Shown: positions 1-6,480, counted from the first letter of the stretch. The stretch is DNA of 6,564 bases from Synergistales bacterium (GCA_025997955.1 BNVH01000129.1:1-6564), one strand, 5' to 3'. Program-made: numbers and translations. Notes: generated by a model from the sequence alone, not told the origin.

Positions 1-145
1 CGGAAATCAAAAGAGCGGTAACGCCTGTACGCTCCAATCGATCTGTCGACAGACCGTCCAATCCACGACAGACTAAATACCACCACAACAGAAAGGTTTG
101 TTCTTGATGCTTAAGTTGTTGACATTGATTTGCAAATTTTAGTCC
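1..145 (-). CDS. Unidentified open frame running off the window edge (partial, possibly mobile-element protein)
   Basis: On the minus strand, one frame offset from the RhuM fragment stays open from about 145 to the window edge, roughly 48 codons. It reads like protein. A hydrophilic stretch rich in Q and K (LKFANQCQQLKHQEQ) is followed by a hydrophobic, Trp-rich helix (TFLLWWYLVCRGLDG), then LSTDRLERTGVT, which resembles a helix-turn-helix. That pattern recalls the N-terminal region of some transposases, but I do not recognise the family. There is no start codon with a ribosome binding site. The frame begins about where RhuM similarity stops, so it may be a neighbouring gene fused to the RhuM remnant by a deletion. 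A chance open frame is the main alternative. The rest lies outside the window. Confidence 0.22.
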
Positions 146-405
146 ATGCTTGTCGCGTATAAATCTAAGACCTGTCGGTATAACGCCTTTTCTGAAGAGC
201 GTATATCACGGATTTCTTCCAATAATTCTTTCCAATAATTACCGCCGCCGGTTTCTTTTAGTTTTGGCGTATTGATAGAAAATTCCTTTTGCAAATACTC
301 GTGCAAAACAGGCGTTGCCCACTGACGGAATTGCGTGCCCTGCGAAGATTTTACGCGGTAACCTACTGCGATAACCATATTAAGGTTATAATAAGCAAAA
401 TTATG
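139..405 (-). pseudogene. RhuM-family (virulence RhuM / Fic-DOC-associated type) protein fragment, truncated at both ends
   Basis: The 79-codon frame starting at ATG 376-378 matches the middle of RhuM-family proteins as I know them. VGYRVKS and TQFRQWA lie near residues 5-21, followed by VLHEYLQKEFSIN, then an IRDIRSSEK stretch and YRQVLDLYATSMD at the end. The family match continues in frame upstream of that ATG through YYNLN to about 394, and an in-frame TAA lies at 406-408. The N-terminal part of the domain is therefore missing. At the other end, family members continue past YATS-D with a YDP-type sequence and well over 100 further residues. Here a TAA follows the Asp directly. Full-length RhuM proteins are about 300 or more residues, so this is an internal fragment. 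No ribosome binding site precedes the ATG. RhuM proteins are typical of accessory DNA and their biochemical role is not established. Confidence 0.75.
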
Positions 406-509
406 TTAAAGCAAATGTATGAAATAAATGAGATACACTACAGTAAAAAATTTGAAGAATGGCTAAAGGCAAACGAGGAAAAAATCAAGGTGTATTATCT
501 GCTCCGCCA
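379..509. other. A+T-rich intergenic stretch with a short plus-strand open reading
   Basis: Bases 401-500 are only 28% G+C by my count, against 60% for 541-600 inside the ABC gene. On the plus strand an open reading from ATG 403 gives a Lys/Glu-rich peptide (KKFEEWLKANEEKIK near its middle) that resembles the end of a real protein. It has no convincing ribosome binding site, and it runs on into the ABC gene antisense to it, where the sequence stops looking like protein of this kind. It may be a remnant of a second accessory gene. I see no promoter and no stem-loop followed by a T-run that would terminate the ABC transcript. Confidence 0.35.
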
Positions 510-2303
510 TTACGCGTTTTTCTTTAGCGTATCCCGATACCTACCGCCCAACCGCAACAGTTCCTCATGTGTGCCGCGCTCTACGATTTTTCCGCCGCTG
601 ATCACCAAAATCAAATCGGCCTCGCGGATGGTCGATAATCGATGCGCTATCAAAAACGAGGTTCGCCCCCGCAGAACTTGGGCTATGGCTCTTTGAATCA
701 GCATCTCCGTCTCCGTATCGACGGAGGACGTCGCCTCGTCGAGGACGAAAATGCGCGGGTCGGTCAAAACGGCCCTTGCAAAGGAAATAAGCTGCTTTTC
801 GCCTACCGACAGCCTGTCCCCTCCCTCCCCTACGTCGCTGTCAAGCCCTCCCTGGAGGCGGTCTACAACGTTGTCGGCGCATGAGACACGAAGCGCGCGC
901 ATTATGTCTTCCTCCGTGGCGTCAGGCCGTCCGTAGCAGATATTTTCGCGCACGGAGCCGGAGAACAGGTGGGGAGTCTGCAAGACGTAGCCTATGTTGG
1001 AGTGAAGCCACAGCTGGCTGCGCTCGCGGTAATCGCGTCCGTCTATCAGGATACGGCCTGACGTCGGCTCAAAAAAACGAGTCGCCAAGTTCACTATGGT
1101 GGATTTGCCAGCGCCCGTCTCCCCGACGAGCGCTACACGCGTCCCCGCCCTGATATCGAGATTAAAATGGGATAGCACTTCTTGTCCGTCTTTAGAATAC
1201 CTGAATGAAATATCGTCAAAGCGCACGTCGCCCGATAGTCGCTCCCAGTTTTCGCGTTTTGGGTTAAAAGAGTCGCCGTAAACGCGCACCACTTCAGGTG
1301 AATCCTGTATCTCTATCTCCTGTTTTAGGAGCGCGTCCACGCGCTCGATATTGGCTTGAGTGGACGTGGCGTCCGAGAAAAAATGCGATAAATGCCTTAT
1401 GGGTTCAAATATAGCGACGGCGTAGGTTATCATAGCCGACATGGCGCCTATGGCTATACGCCCGGCGCTGACGTCTCTCCCGCCTTTGACCAACATGACG
1501 GACACGGCGAACGCGCCGAAAGTCATTATCACGGGGGTGTAGAGCGCGCTCCAAAACGCCGCGCCAACTGACTCCCGATACATCGAAGCGCTAAGACCTG
1601 AGAATTCTCTTATATTGATGTCCTCTATTACGAGGGTTTTGGACGTTCGCGCCCCCAGTATGCCCTCGTTGAACGACGCCGTTATCATGGAGTTCGTGTG
1701 TCTCACGCGCCTGTTGCGGCTTAGGATTTTGCCCTGAAACCACATCGTCGCCAACGTCATAAAAGGAGCCATGACGACGAGCCAAATACCAAGGCGAAAC
1801 TCCAAGGCAAGCATCGAGATAAGCGCGAAAATGACATAAGACAGCCCCCACATCATATCGAGAAGCCCCCAGGCTATTATCAGCCCGATTTTATCGGTGT
1901 CGGACAGCACGCGGGATATTATATAGCCTACCGGAGTTTTATTGTAGTACGATATAGAAAGGAGCTGGAGGCGGTCAAAACAGGCCTTTTTGAGGTCGCG
2001 CGATATGCCCATCTCGACGCTTATGGCGGTTCTGGCCAAAGCCATGACGCAGAAAAAATTCAGCGCCATCACGCCAGCGCCCAGCATGACAAGAACAAAA
2101 AGCCCGTCTGTTTTGGACGGCAGTATAAACGTATCTATGAAATATTTTTGATAAAGCGGAATGGACACATCGATAAGCGAACATATCGTCATAAACGCCA
2201 TAGCACGTGCCACGCCCGCGCGATAAGGCGTCAAAAACGGCCAAATCGCGCGCCATACGCCCATGCTTAGCGGCTTGTTATAGATTTCGTCGTCGTAGGT
2301 CAT
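510..2303 (-). CDS. ABC exporter half-transporter (fused transmembrane and ATP-binding domains)
   Basis: This 597-residue protein has the length and layout of type IV ABC exporters (MsbA/multidrug-like). The N-terminal membrane domain spans residues 1-320, with hydrophobic segments near 31-50, 67-90, 141-165, 170-187, 250-272 and 283-300. The cytoplasmic ATPase domain spans about 358-590. It has an A-loop Tyr369, Walker A GETGAGKST (394-402), Q-loop Gln442, signature LSVGE (498-502), Walker B IFVLDE with catalytic Glu523, D-loop SSVD and switch His554. All catalytic residues are present, so it should hydrolyse ATP. The signature has V and E where LSGGQ is usual, a form seen in members of heterodimeric exporters. 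No partner gene is in view, so a homodimer or a partner elsewhere is possible. The substrate cannot be inferred. The ATG start has AGGGA 7 nt upstream, and ligA ends 12 nt before it, so the two genes are probably co-transcribed. Confidence 0.93.
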   Translation of the reverse strand: MTYDDEIYNKPLSMGVWRAIWPFLTPYRAGVARAMAFMTICSLIDVSIPLYQKYFIDTFILPSKTDGLFVLVMLGAGVMALNFFCVMALARTAISVEMGISRDLKKACFDRLQLLSISYYNKTPVGYIISRVLSDTDKIGLIIAWGLLDMMWGLSYVIFALISMLALEFRLGIWLVVMAPFMTLATMWFQGKILSRNRRVRHTNSMITASFNEGILGARTSKTLVIEDINIREFSGLSASMYRESVGAAFWSALYTPVIMTFGAFAVSVMLVKGGRDVSAGRIAIGAMSAMITYAVAIFEPIRHLSHFFSDATSTQANIERVDALLKQEIEIQDSPEVVRVYGDSFNPKRENWERLSGDVRFDDISFRYSKDGQEVLSHFNLDIRAGTRVALVGETGAGKSTIVNLATRFFEPTSGRILIDGRDYRERSQLWLHSNIGYVLQTPHLFSGSVRENICYGRPDATEEDIMRALRVSCADNVVDRLQGGLDSDVGEGGDRLSVGEKQLISFARAVLTDPRIFVLDEATSSVDTETEMLIQRAIAQVLRGRTSFLIAHRLSTIREADLILVISGGKIVERGTHEELLRLGGRYRDTLKKNA

Positions 2304-2315
2304 TTTTTGGTCCCT

Positions 2316-4322
2316 TCATTCCCCGCACATCCTCAAAAACTCGGCCTCGTCTATGATACGAAGTCCTAATTTTTCGGCCTTCGACAGTTTAGACCCGGCG
2401 TTTTCACCGGCCACCACGAGGCCTGTTTTTGAACTGACGCCGCTTACGGCGCGGCCGCCGAGGCGCTTCACCTTCTCCTCGGCGTCCGCGCGGGAGAGCG
2501 TGGGAAGCTCGCCCGTAAACACGACGCTCATGCCGGAGAACGGTAGGCCCGTGGCAGAACGCGCGTTATCCGAAGCCATGTTCAGCCCGTAATCTTTGAA
2601 TTGGCGCAAAAGCTCGATATTGTCCGAGGCGCGGAAAAACGCCGCCACCGACGAGGCTATCTCGCCGCCTATGCCGTCTACGCTTGATAGCTCTTCCTCC
2701 TCGGCTTGGCTCATGGCGTCAACCGAGCCAAAACGCTCGGTCAAAAGCTCGGCGGCGCGCCTACCCACAAGCCTGACGCCAAGAGCTGTCAGAAGGGCCG
2801 AAAGGGGGCGTTTTTTTGAATTTTCTATAGACTTAAGCAGGTTTTGGGCTGACCTTTCGGCCATGCGGTCGAGTGTGAGAAGTTTGTCCATATTCAGCGC
2901 GTAAACATCGGATATGTTGTGTATAAAACCGCTTTCTATGAGCTGCTCGGACAGTTTGTCGCCGAGGCCGCGTATATCCATGCAGGCGCGGGAGGCGAAA
3001 TAGCGCAGGCCCTCCTTGAGCTGCGCGGGGCAGGACGCGCGGTTTGAGCACCGCAAGGCGACTTCGCCCGGCAGCCTCACGGCGGGCGAGCCGCAGACGG
3101 GGCAAAAACTCGGCATTTCAAAGGGGACTTCCGCGCCGGTCCTGGCGTCTTTGTCCACCTCGATAATTTCGGGGATAATCTCGGCGGCTTTATGAATCTT
3201 TACGCGGTCGCCGACTCGGATGTCCTTGCGGCGCACCTCGTCCTCGTTATGAAGTCCGGCGCGGGCTACGGTGGTGCCTCCTACTTGCGCAGGCTCCAAG
3301 TTGGCCACCGGCGTCAGGGCTCCCGTGCGCCCTACCGATATTTCTATGCTAAGAACGCGGGTGTAGACGGTTTCGGGAGGATACTTATAGGCTATGGCCC
3401 AGCGCGGGGCGTGAGACGTCGCGCCGAGCCCGTCCCAAAGGCCTATATCGTCAAGTTTTAAGACCACGCCGTCCGTGGCGTAGTCGAGCTCGCGCCGTTT
3501 TTCCCGCCATCGCTCAATAAAAGCGAGAACCTCATCAAACGAACCGCAAACTCCCCACGCGCTCTGGACGGGCAAGCCCCATTTTTCAATACGGCGCAGC
3601 GCTTCGCTTTGGGTCGTCACGCCGCGCTCCCGCGCGTCCACGATGTAATACAAAAACACCGACAGCCCGCGCAAAGCCGTGACGCGCGAGTCGAGCTGAC
3701 GGAGGCTTCCGGCGGCGGCGTTGCGCGGGTTGGCGAAAAGTGGTTCCTCGTTTTCCTCTCGCGTTTTGTTGAGCTCGGCAAATTGTTCTCTTGTCATTAT
3801 CACTTCGCCGCGAAGCTCTATGCGTCCGGCCAATTCAGAGGCGCCGCCCTTGAGCTTCATGGGCAAATTTTTGAGAGTTCTGATGTTTTCGCTGACGTCC
3901 TCGCCGACTTTTCCGTCCCCGCGCGTGGCTCCCCTCGCAAAAACGCCGTCCTCGTAGACCACGGACACGGCAAGCCCGTCTATTTTCATCTCGCACACAA
4001 AAGACGGTTTTTCCAAAGACAGGCGCGTCACAAACGCCATAAGCTCCCCTTCGTCAAAGACGTTATCGAGTGAGAGCATCGGGCGCTCGTGCCTCACTTT
4101 TGCAAAGGTGTTCAAAACCGCGCCGCCCACGCGCCTCGTGGGCGAGTCAGCGCGCGCGTATTCGGGATAATCGCGCTCAAGCTCTGACAGTTCGCGCAAA
4201 AGCGCGTCATACTCGCCGTCGGATATGGCCGGAGAATCGTCTTCGTAATAGAGCTTCGCGTGACGGTCTATATTTTCATACAGTTTATTCATTTCATCAA
4301 TTTGTCGTTTGTTTGGTTTCAA
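2316..4322 (-). CDS. ligA: NAD+-dependent DNA ligase LigA
   Basis: LigA seals nicks in duplex DNA using NAD+, joining Okazaki fragments and completing repair. The 668 residues match the usual bacterial length and have every domain in order. Domain Ia (about 1-70) carries the YYEDDSPAISDGEYD NMN-binding stretch. The adenylation domain has the KIDG motif with nucleophile Lys113, plus RGDG (134-137), RGEV (171-174) and DGVVLK (284-289). The OB fold includes GRTG (331-334). A four-cysteine zinc finger uses Cys407, Cys410, Cys425 and Cys431. Helix-hairpin-helix repeats span about 440-575, with LGVRLVGRRAAE at 514-525. A BRCT domain spans about 591-668. The start is TTG at 4320-4322, chosen because AAAGGGGAG lies 9 nt upstream. 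The first internal ATG (residue 11) has no ribosome binding site. The gene lies behind a terminator and leads into the ABC gene. No broken motif is seen. Confidence 0.97.
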   Translation of the reverse strand: MKPNKRQIDEMNKLYENIDRHAKLYYEDDSPAISDGEYDALLRELSELERDYPEYARADSPTRRVGGAVLNTFAKVRHERPMLSLDNVFDEGELMAFVTRLSLEKPSFVCEMKIDGLAVSVVYEDGVFARGATRGDGKVGEDVSENIRTLKNLPMKLKGGASELAGRIELRGEVIMTREQFAELNKTREENEEPLFANPRNAAAGSLRQLDSRVTALRGLSVFLYYIVDARERGVTTQSEALRRIEKWGLPVQSAWGVCGSFDEVLAFIERWREKRRELDYATDGVVLKLDDIGLWDGLGATSHAPRWAIAYKYPPETVYTRVLSIEISVGRTGALTPVANLEPAQVGGTTVARAGLHNEDEVRRKDIRVGDRVKIHKAAEIIPEIIEVDKDARTGAEVPFEMPSFCPVCGSPAVRLPGEVALRCSNRASCPAQLKEGLRYFASRACMDIRGLGDKLSEQLIESGFIHNISDVYALNMDKLLTLDRMAERSAQNLLKSIENSKKRPLSALLTALGVRLVGRRAAELLTERFGSVDAMSQAEEEELSSVDGIGGEIASSVAAFFRASDNIELLRQFKDYGLNMASDNARSATGLPFSGMSVVFTGELPTLSRADAEEKVKRLGGRAVSGVSSKTGLVVAGENAGSKLSKAEKLGLRIIDEAEFLRMCGE

Positions 4323-4331
4323 ATTTTATGA

Positions 4332-4340
4332 CTCCCCTTT
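4332..4340 (-). promoter_or_regulatory. ligA ribosome binding site
   Basis: On the minus strand AAAGGGGAG lies with its GGGGAG 9 nt before the TTG at 4320-4322. It is the reason for preferring TTG over the ATG ten codons later, which has only A+T-rich coding sequence before it. Confidence 0.7.
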
Positions 4341-4362
4341 ACGCAAATCCCCTTTACGCAAA
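4334..4362. repeat. Perfect tandem duplication of the ligA leader, including its ribosome binding site
   Basis: On the plus strand CCCCTTTACGCAAA occurs at 4334-4347 and again at 4349-4362, separated by one T. The two copies are identical over 14 bases, with a 15-nt period. On the transcribed minus strand each copy reads TTTGCGTAAAGGGG. The copy nearer ligA provides the functional Shine-Dalgarno. The second places an unused AAAGGGG 15 nt further upstream and overlaps the 3' arm of the terminator by two bases. Confidence 0.9.
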
Positions 4363-4404
4363 GAAGAAGCCGCGCCCATAGACAAACGCGGGCGGCTTCT
4401 TCTT
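4361..4404 (-). terminator. Stem-loop terminator after rpmF
   Basis: The arms AAGAAGAAGCCGC (plus-strand 4361-4373) and GCGGCTTCTTCTT (4392-4404) pair perfectly over 13 bp, with an 18-nt loop that may pair further. Read on the minus strand, the hairpin begins about 20 nt after the rpmF stop. An A-rich arm precedes it and a T-rich arm (TTCTTCTTT) ends it, instead of a separate long U-tract. Position and stem strength support intrinsic termination of the ackA-DUF177-rpmF transcript. The short U-run could allow some read-through into ligA. Confidence 0.75.
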
Positions 4405-4423
4405 GTTCGGCCTTTTGGTTTCC

Positions 4424-4618
4424 TTACTTCGCGGCCGCTTCGATTTTCAGGACATCGCGCCCCTTGTACCAACCGCACGATGGACAGGCGCGGTGACTCA
4501 CCGTCACTTCGCCGCAATGCGAACAGAGCAATGTGGACGGAGCGCTAAGCGCGCCCAGCCACTGAGCCTTTCTCTGCGACGTGCGGGCGTGAGATGTTTT
4601 TCTTTTTGGCGTAGCCAT
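4424..4618 (-). CDS. rpmF: 50S ribosomal protein L32 (bL32), zinc-binding form
   Basis: This is a small basic protein of the large ribosomal subunit, 64 residues long, which is normal for bL32. It opens with the conserved MATPKRKTSHART sequence, whose basic tail sits in rRNA. A zinc ribbon follows, with Cys32, Cys35, Cys45 and Cys48 (CSHCG then CPSCGWYKGR). All four zinc ligands are present, so this is the zinc-dependent (C+) type, not a cysteine-free paralogue. The ATG overlaps the DUF177 stop by one base (TAATG), and GGAGG lies 9 nt upstream inside the DUF177 coding end, which indicates translational coupling. DUF177-rpmF adjacency is very widespread in bacteria. A terminator follows. The plsX/fab genes that often come next are absent here. 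Confidence 0.97.
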   Translation of the reverse strand: MATPKRKTSHARTSQRKAQWLGALSAPSTLLCSHCGEVTVSHRACPSCGWYKGRDVLKIEAAAK

Positions 4619-5199
4619 TATTCTTTCCCTCCTTCGGGTATTAGAAATTCACTCAATACATTAAGTCTCTGGTCTCTTGCGACAGAGGCGCAGGAACATG
4701 TCACTTTGTTCAGGTCAAAGCCGCAATTGGGACAAAGCCCCGCGCAGTCCTCACGGCATAAAAGGCGCGCCGGCAGCAAGACTATGAGGCTTTCCCAAAC
4801 TTGTTCGGCGATAGAAAGCGTTCGTCCCAAAAAATCTACCTCTACGGGCATGAAGCCATCGTCAGAGCCAAGCTCCGTATCCTCAAAATCGAGACCGCGC
4901 GAAAAATAAAGATACATCAAATCGTCGGATATTGCAAGCTCCGAACGCGATAAACAACGGGCGCATTCTCCGACTATGTGGGACGCGAGCGATATTTTGA
5001 CTGACAAAAGCGAATCCTCAACCCAGCGAGCGCACGCGTTTACCGATAATCCTTGGGGAAGAGAAAAATGCTGTCCCTCGAAAGTCAGCCCGTCCGGGAG
5101 CGTGGCGTCCCAGCTTTTTTCCGTAGTCGCTTCGAAGTCCTGACGGCGCGGCAAGTCCAGAATAAAACTCCACCCCTTAGGCATGTCATGATACTCCAA
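4618..5199 (-). CDS. DUF177 (YceD/YlbN) family protein
   Basis: This 193-residue soluble protein of the YceD family is almost always encoded directly before rpmF. Its function is not settled. A link to 23S rRNA or large-subunit accumulation has been proposed for plant and bacterial members. The family's cysteine motifs are clear. GECARCLS gives Cys79 and Cys82. LLCREDCAGLCPNCGFDLN gives Cys148, Cys152, Cys156 and Cys159, and then Cys168 and Cys170 follow in TCSC. The end (QRLNVLSEF) matches the family's C-terminal pattern. The TTG at 5197-5199 is chosen because GGAGG lies 10 nt upstream. ATG at 5182-5184 (residue 6) is a fair alternative, because the GGAG right after the TTG is spaced 9 nt from it. 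The gene begins 36 nt after ackA and ends overlapping the rpmF start by one base. Confidence 0.9.
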   Translation of the reverse strand: MEYHDMPKGWSFILDLPRRQDFEATTEKSWDATLPDGLTFEGQHFSLPQGLSVNACARWVEDSLLSVKISLASHIVGECARCLSRSELAISDDLMYLYFSRGLDFEDTELGSDDGFMPVEVDFLGRTLSIAEQVWESLIVLLPARLLCREDCAGLCPNCGFDLNKVTCSCASVARDQRLNVLSEFLIPEGGKE

Positions 5200-5209
5200 C
5201 GAACCCTCA

Positions 5210-5214
5210 CCTCC
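5210..5214 (-). promoter_or_regulatory. Ribosome binding site of the DUF177 gene
   Basis: The minus strand reads GGGGAGGTGAGGG, with GGAGG 10 nt before the TTG at 5197-5199 and 25 nt before the ATG at 5182-5184. It favours the TTG start and lies in the short ackA-DUF177 gap, with no sign of a separate promoter. Confidence 0.6.
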
Positions 5215-5235
5215 CCTTCGAGAAGACGGTTAAAG

Positions 5236-6432
5236 CTACATCAATCTCTTGGAGTCACGCGCTATGACGAGCTCCTCATTCGTTGGCACAACCAAAACCT
5301 TCACGCGCGAAGAATCGGAACTGATGGCGGCCTCTTTGCCTCGGACGTTGTTTTTCTTGACGTCGAGCTCAATGCCCATGAACTCAAGCCCCTCGCAGAC
5401 CATAGAGCGCACTGTCACGCTGTTTTCGCCGACTCCCGCCGTGAACGCCACGGCGTCGAGCCCGCCCATGGCGGCCGCGTAAGCGCCTATATATTTTTTA
5501 GCGCCGTAGGCCAACACCTGCAAAGCCAACTTGGAGCGCTGTTCGCCGCGCGAAGCCGCTTCTTCTATATCGCGCAGGTCGCTGCTGATACCGGAAATAC
5601 CGAGGAGGCCGCTTTTTTTGTTAAAAAGAGAATCGACATCTTTGACCGATAGCTTTTCGGTCTCGGCTATAAAGGAAAAAATGGCCGGGTCGAGGTCGCC
5701 GCTGCGCGTGCCCATAGCGACGCCGGCAAGGGGCGTGAAGCCCATGGACGTATCCACGGATTTACCTCCATCCACGGCAGTGATGGAGCTGCCGTTGCCC
5801 ATGTGACATGTAATTATCTTCAGACGCTCTATAGGTTTGCCCAAGATCTCGGCGGTGCGGTTGGCTACGTAGAAATGGCTGGTGCCGTGGAAGCCGTAGC
5901 GGCGAATGCCGTACTTCTCGTAATAACCGTAGGGGATTGGGTAGATATACGCTTTTTCGGGCATTGTCTGGTGAAACGCCGTATCGAATACGCCTACCTG
6001 AGAAACGCGGGGCAAAACATCCGTGACGGCCTCTATGCCCATGATATTGGCGGGGTTGTGCAGCGGGGCGAGCGGGACGCACTCCTTGAGCGCGGCCATG
6101 ACTTTGGAGTCCAACTTGACGGATGTGGCGAACTTCTCCCCGGCGTGAACCACGCGGTGCCCAACGGCCACGAGCTCGTCCAAAGACTCTAAGACGCCGT
6201 GCGACTTGTCAAGAAGCGCGTCTATGACTAACTTTATGGCCGATTTGTGATCGGGAATCGGGGTCTCGGTGGTGATGGAGTCAAGGCCTGTCTTGGTATG
6301 TTTTATCTTTGAGCCCTCAATACCTATGCGCTCAACTAAACCCTTGGACAGAACCTCTTCGTTGTCCATATCGAAAACCTGATATTTTAAAGATGAACTG
6401 CCGCAATTTATGACTAAAATTTTCATCTTCAC
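5236..6432 (-). CDS. ackA: Acetate kinase
   Basis: Acetate kinase interconverts acetyl phosphate + ADP and acetate + ATP in the cytoplasm. It is the ATP-yielding last step of acetate fermentation with phosphotransacetylase, which is not in this window. Counted from the ATG at 6424-6426 (396 residues), the catalytic residues fall exactly where they do in the Methanosarcina enzyme: Asn7 (INCGSSSLKYQ), Arg91 (GHRVVHAGE), Asp148 (VFDTAFHQTMP), His180 (RYGFHGTSH), Arg241 (MGTRSGDLDP) and Glu384 (PTNEELVIARD). The nucleotide-binding stretches CHMGNGSS (207-214) and GVGENS (331-336) are intact. I give the GTG at 6430-6432 as start because AAAGGA lies 9 nt before it. Starting at the ATG drops only two residues but leaves 15 nt spacing. 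A further in-frame TTG at 6448-6450 has no ribosome binding site. It is the first clear gene of the ackA-DUF177-rpmF unit. Confidence 0.97.
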   Translation of the reverse strand: MKMKILVINCGSSSLKYQVFDMDNEEVLSKGLVERIGIEGSKIKHTKTGLDSITTETPIPDHKSAIKLVIDALLDKSHGVLESLDELVAVGHRVVHAGEKFATSVKLDSKVMAALKECVPLAPLHNPANIMGIEAVTDVLPRVSQVGVFDTAFHQTMPEKAYIYPIPYGYYEKYGIRRYGFHGTSHFYVANRTAEILGKPIERLKIITCHMGNGSSITAVDGGKSVDTSMGFTPLAGVAMGTRSGDLDPAIFSFIAETEKLSVKDVDSLFNKKSGLLGISGISSDLRDIEEAASRGEQRSKLALQVLAYGAKKYIGAYAAAMGGLDAVAFTAGVGENSVTVRSMVCEGLEFMGIELDVKKNNVRGKEAAISSDSSRVKVLVVPTNEELVIARDSKRLM

Positions 6433-6441
6433 AAAAACCGA

Positions 6442-6447
6442 TCCTTT
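6442..6447 (-). promoter_or_regulatory. ackA ribosome binding site
   Basis: AAAGGA on the minus strand is 9 nt from the GTG at 6430-6432 and 15 nt from the ATG at 6424-6426. Spacings for the other genes here are 7-10 nt, which favours GTG. Family alignment alone would favour the ATG. Confidence 0.55.
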
Positions 6448-6457
6448 CAACGTACTA

Positions 6458-6480
6458 ATTCATAATAAAATATTATGAAT
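6458..6480. repeat. Perfect 10-bp inverted repeat just upstream of ackA
   Basis: ATTCATAATA (6458-6467) and TATTATGAAT (6471-6480) are exact reverse complements around a 3-base centre. The dyad has almost no G or C, so it would be a weak RNA hairpin and is more likely an operator-type DNA site. It ends 10 nt before the ackA ribosome binding site and covers the proposed -10 box. Confidence 0.8.

Noticed and set aside
42..53. A perfect 12-bp palindrome, TCTGTCGACAGA.
   Set aside because: It is short and isolated, falls inside a possible coding frame, and has no second copy nearby. A 12-bp palindrome alone does not support an operator, attachment site or element end.
430..509. A possible terminator after the ABC gene from ATACAC/GTGTAT pairing.
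   Set aside because: The arms are six bases long and tens of bases apart, with no G+C stem and no U-run after them, so this is not a credible terminator.
3609..4073. A 154-codon plus-strand open frame.
   Set aside because: It lies wholly antisense to the LigA adenylation domain, whose motifs are intact. It has no ribosome binding site and reads as low-complexity Arg/Ala/Gly-rich sequence typical of shadows in G+C-rich genes.
5053..5652. A 199-codon plus-strand open frame.
   Set aside because: It runs antisense across the DUF177 start and the ackA 3' end, both firmly identified, and shows no recognisable domain.
5803..6192. A 129-codon plus-strand frame, with a minus-strand out-of-frame companion at 5762-6082.
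   Set aside because: Both overlap the ackA catalytic core, whose reading frame is unmistakable.
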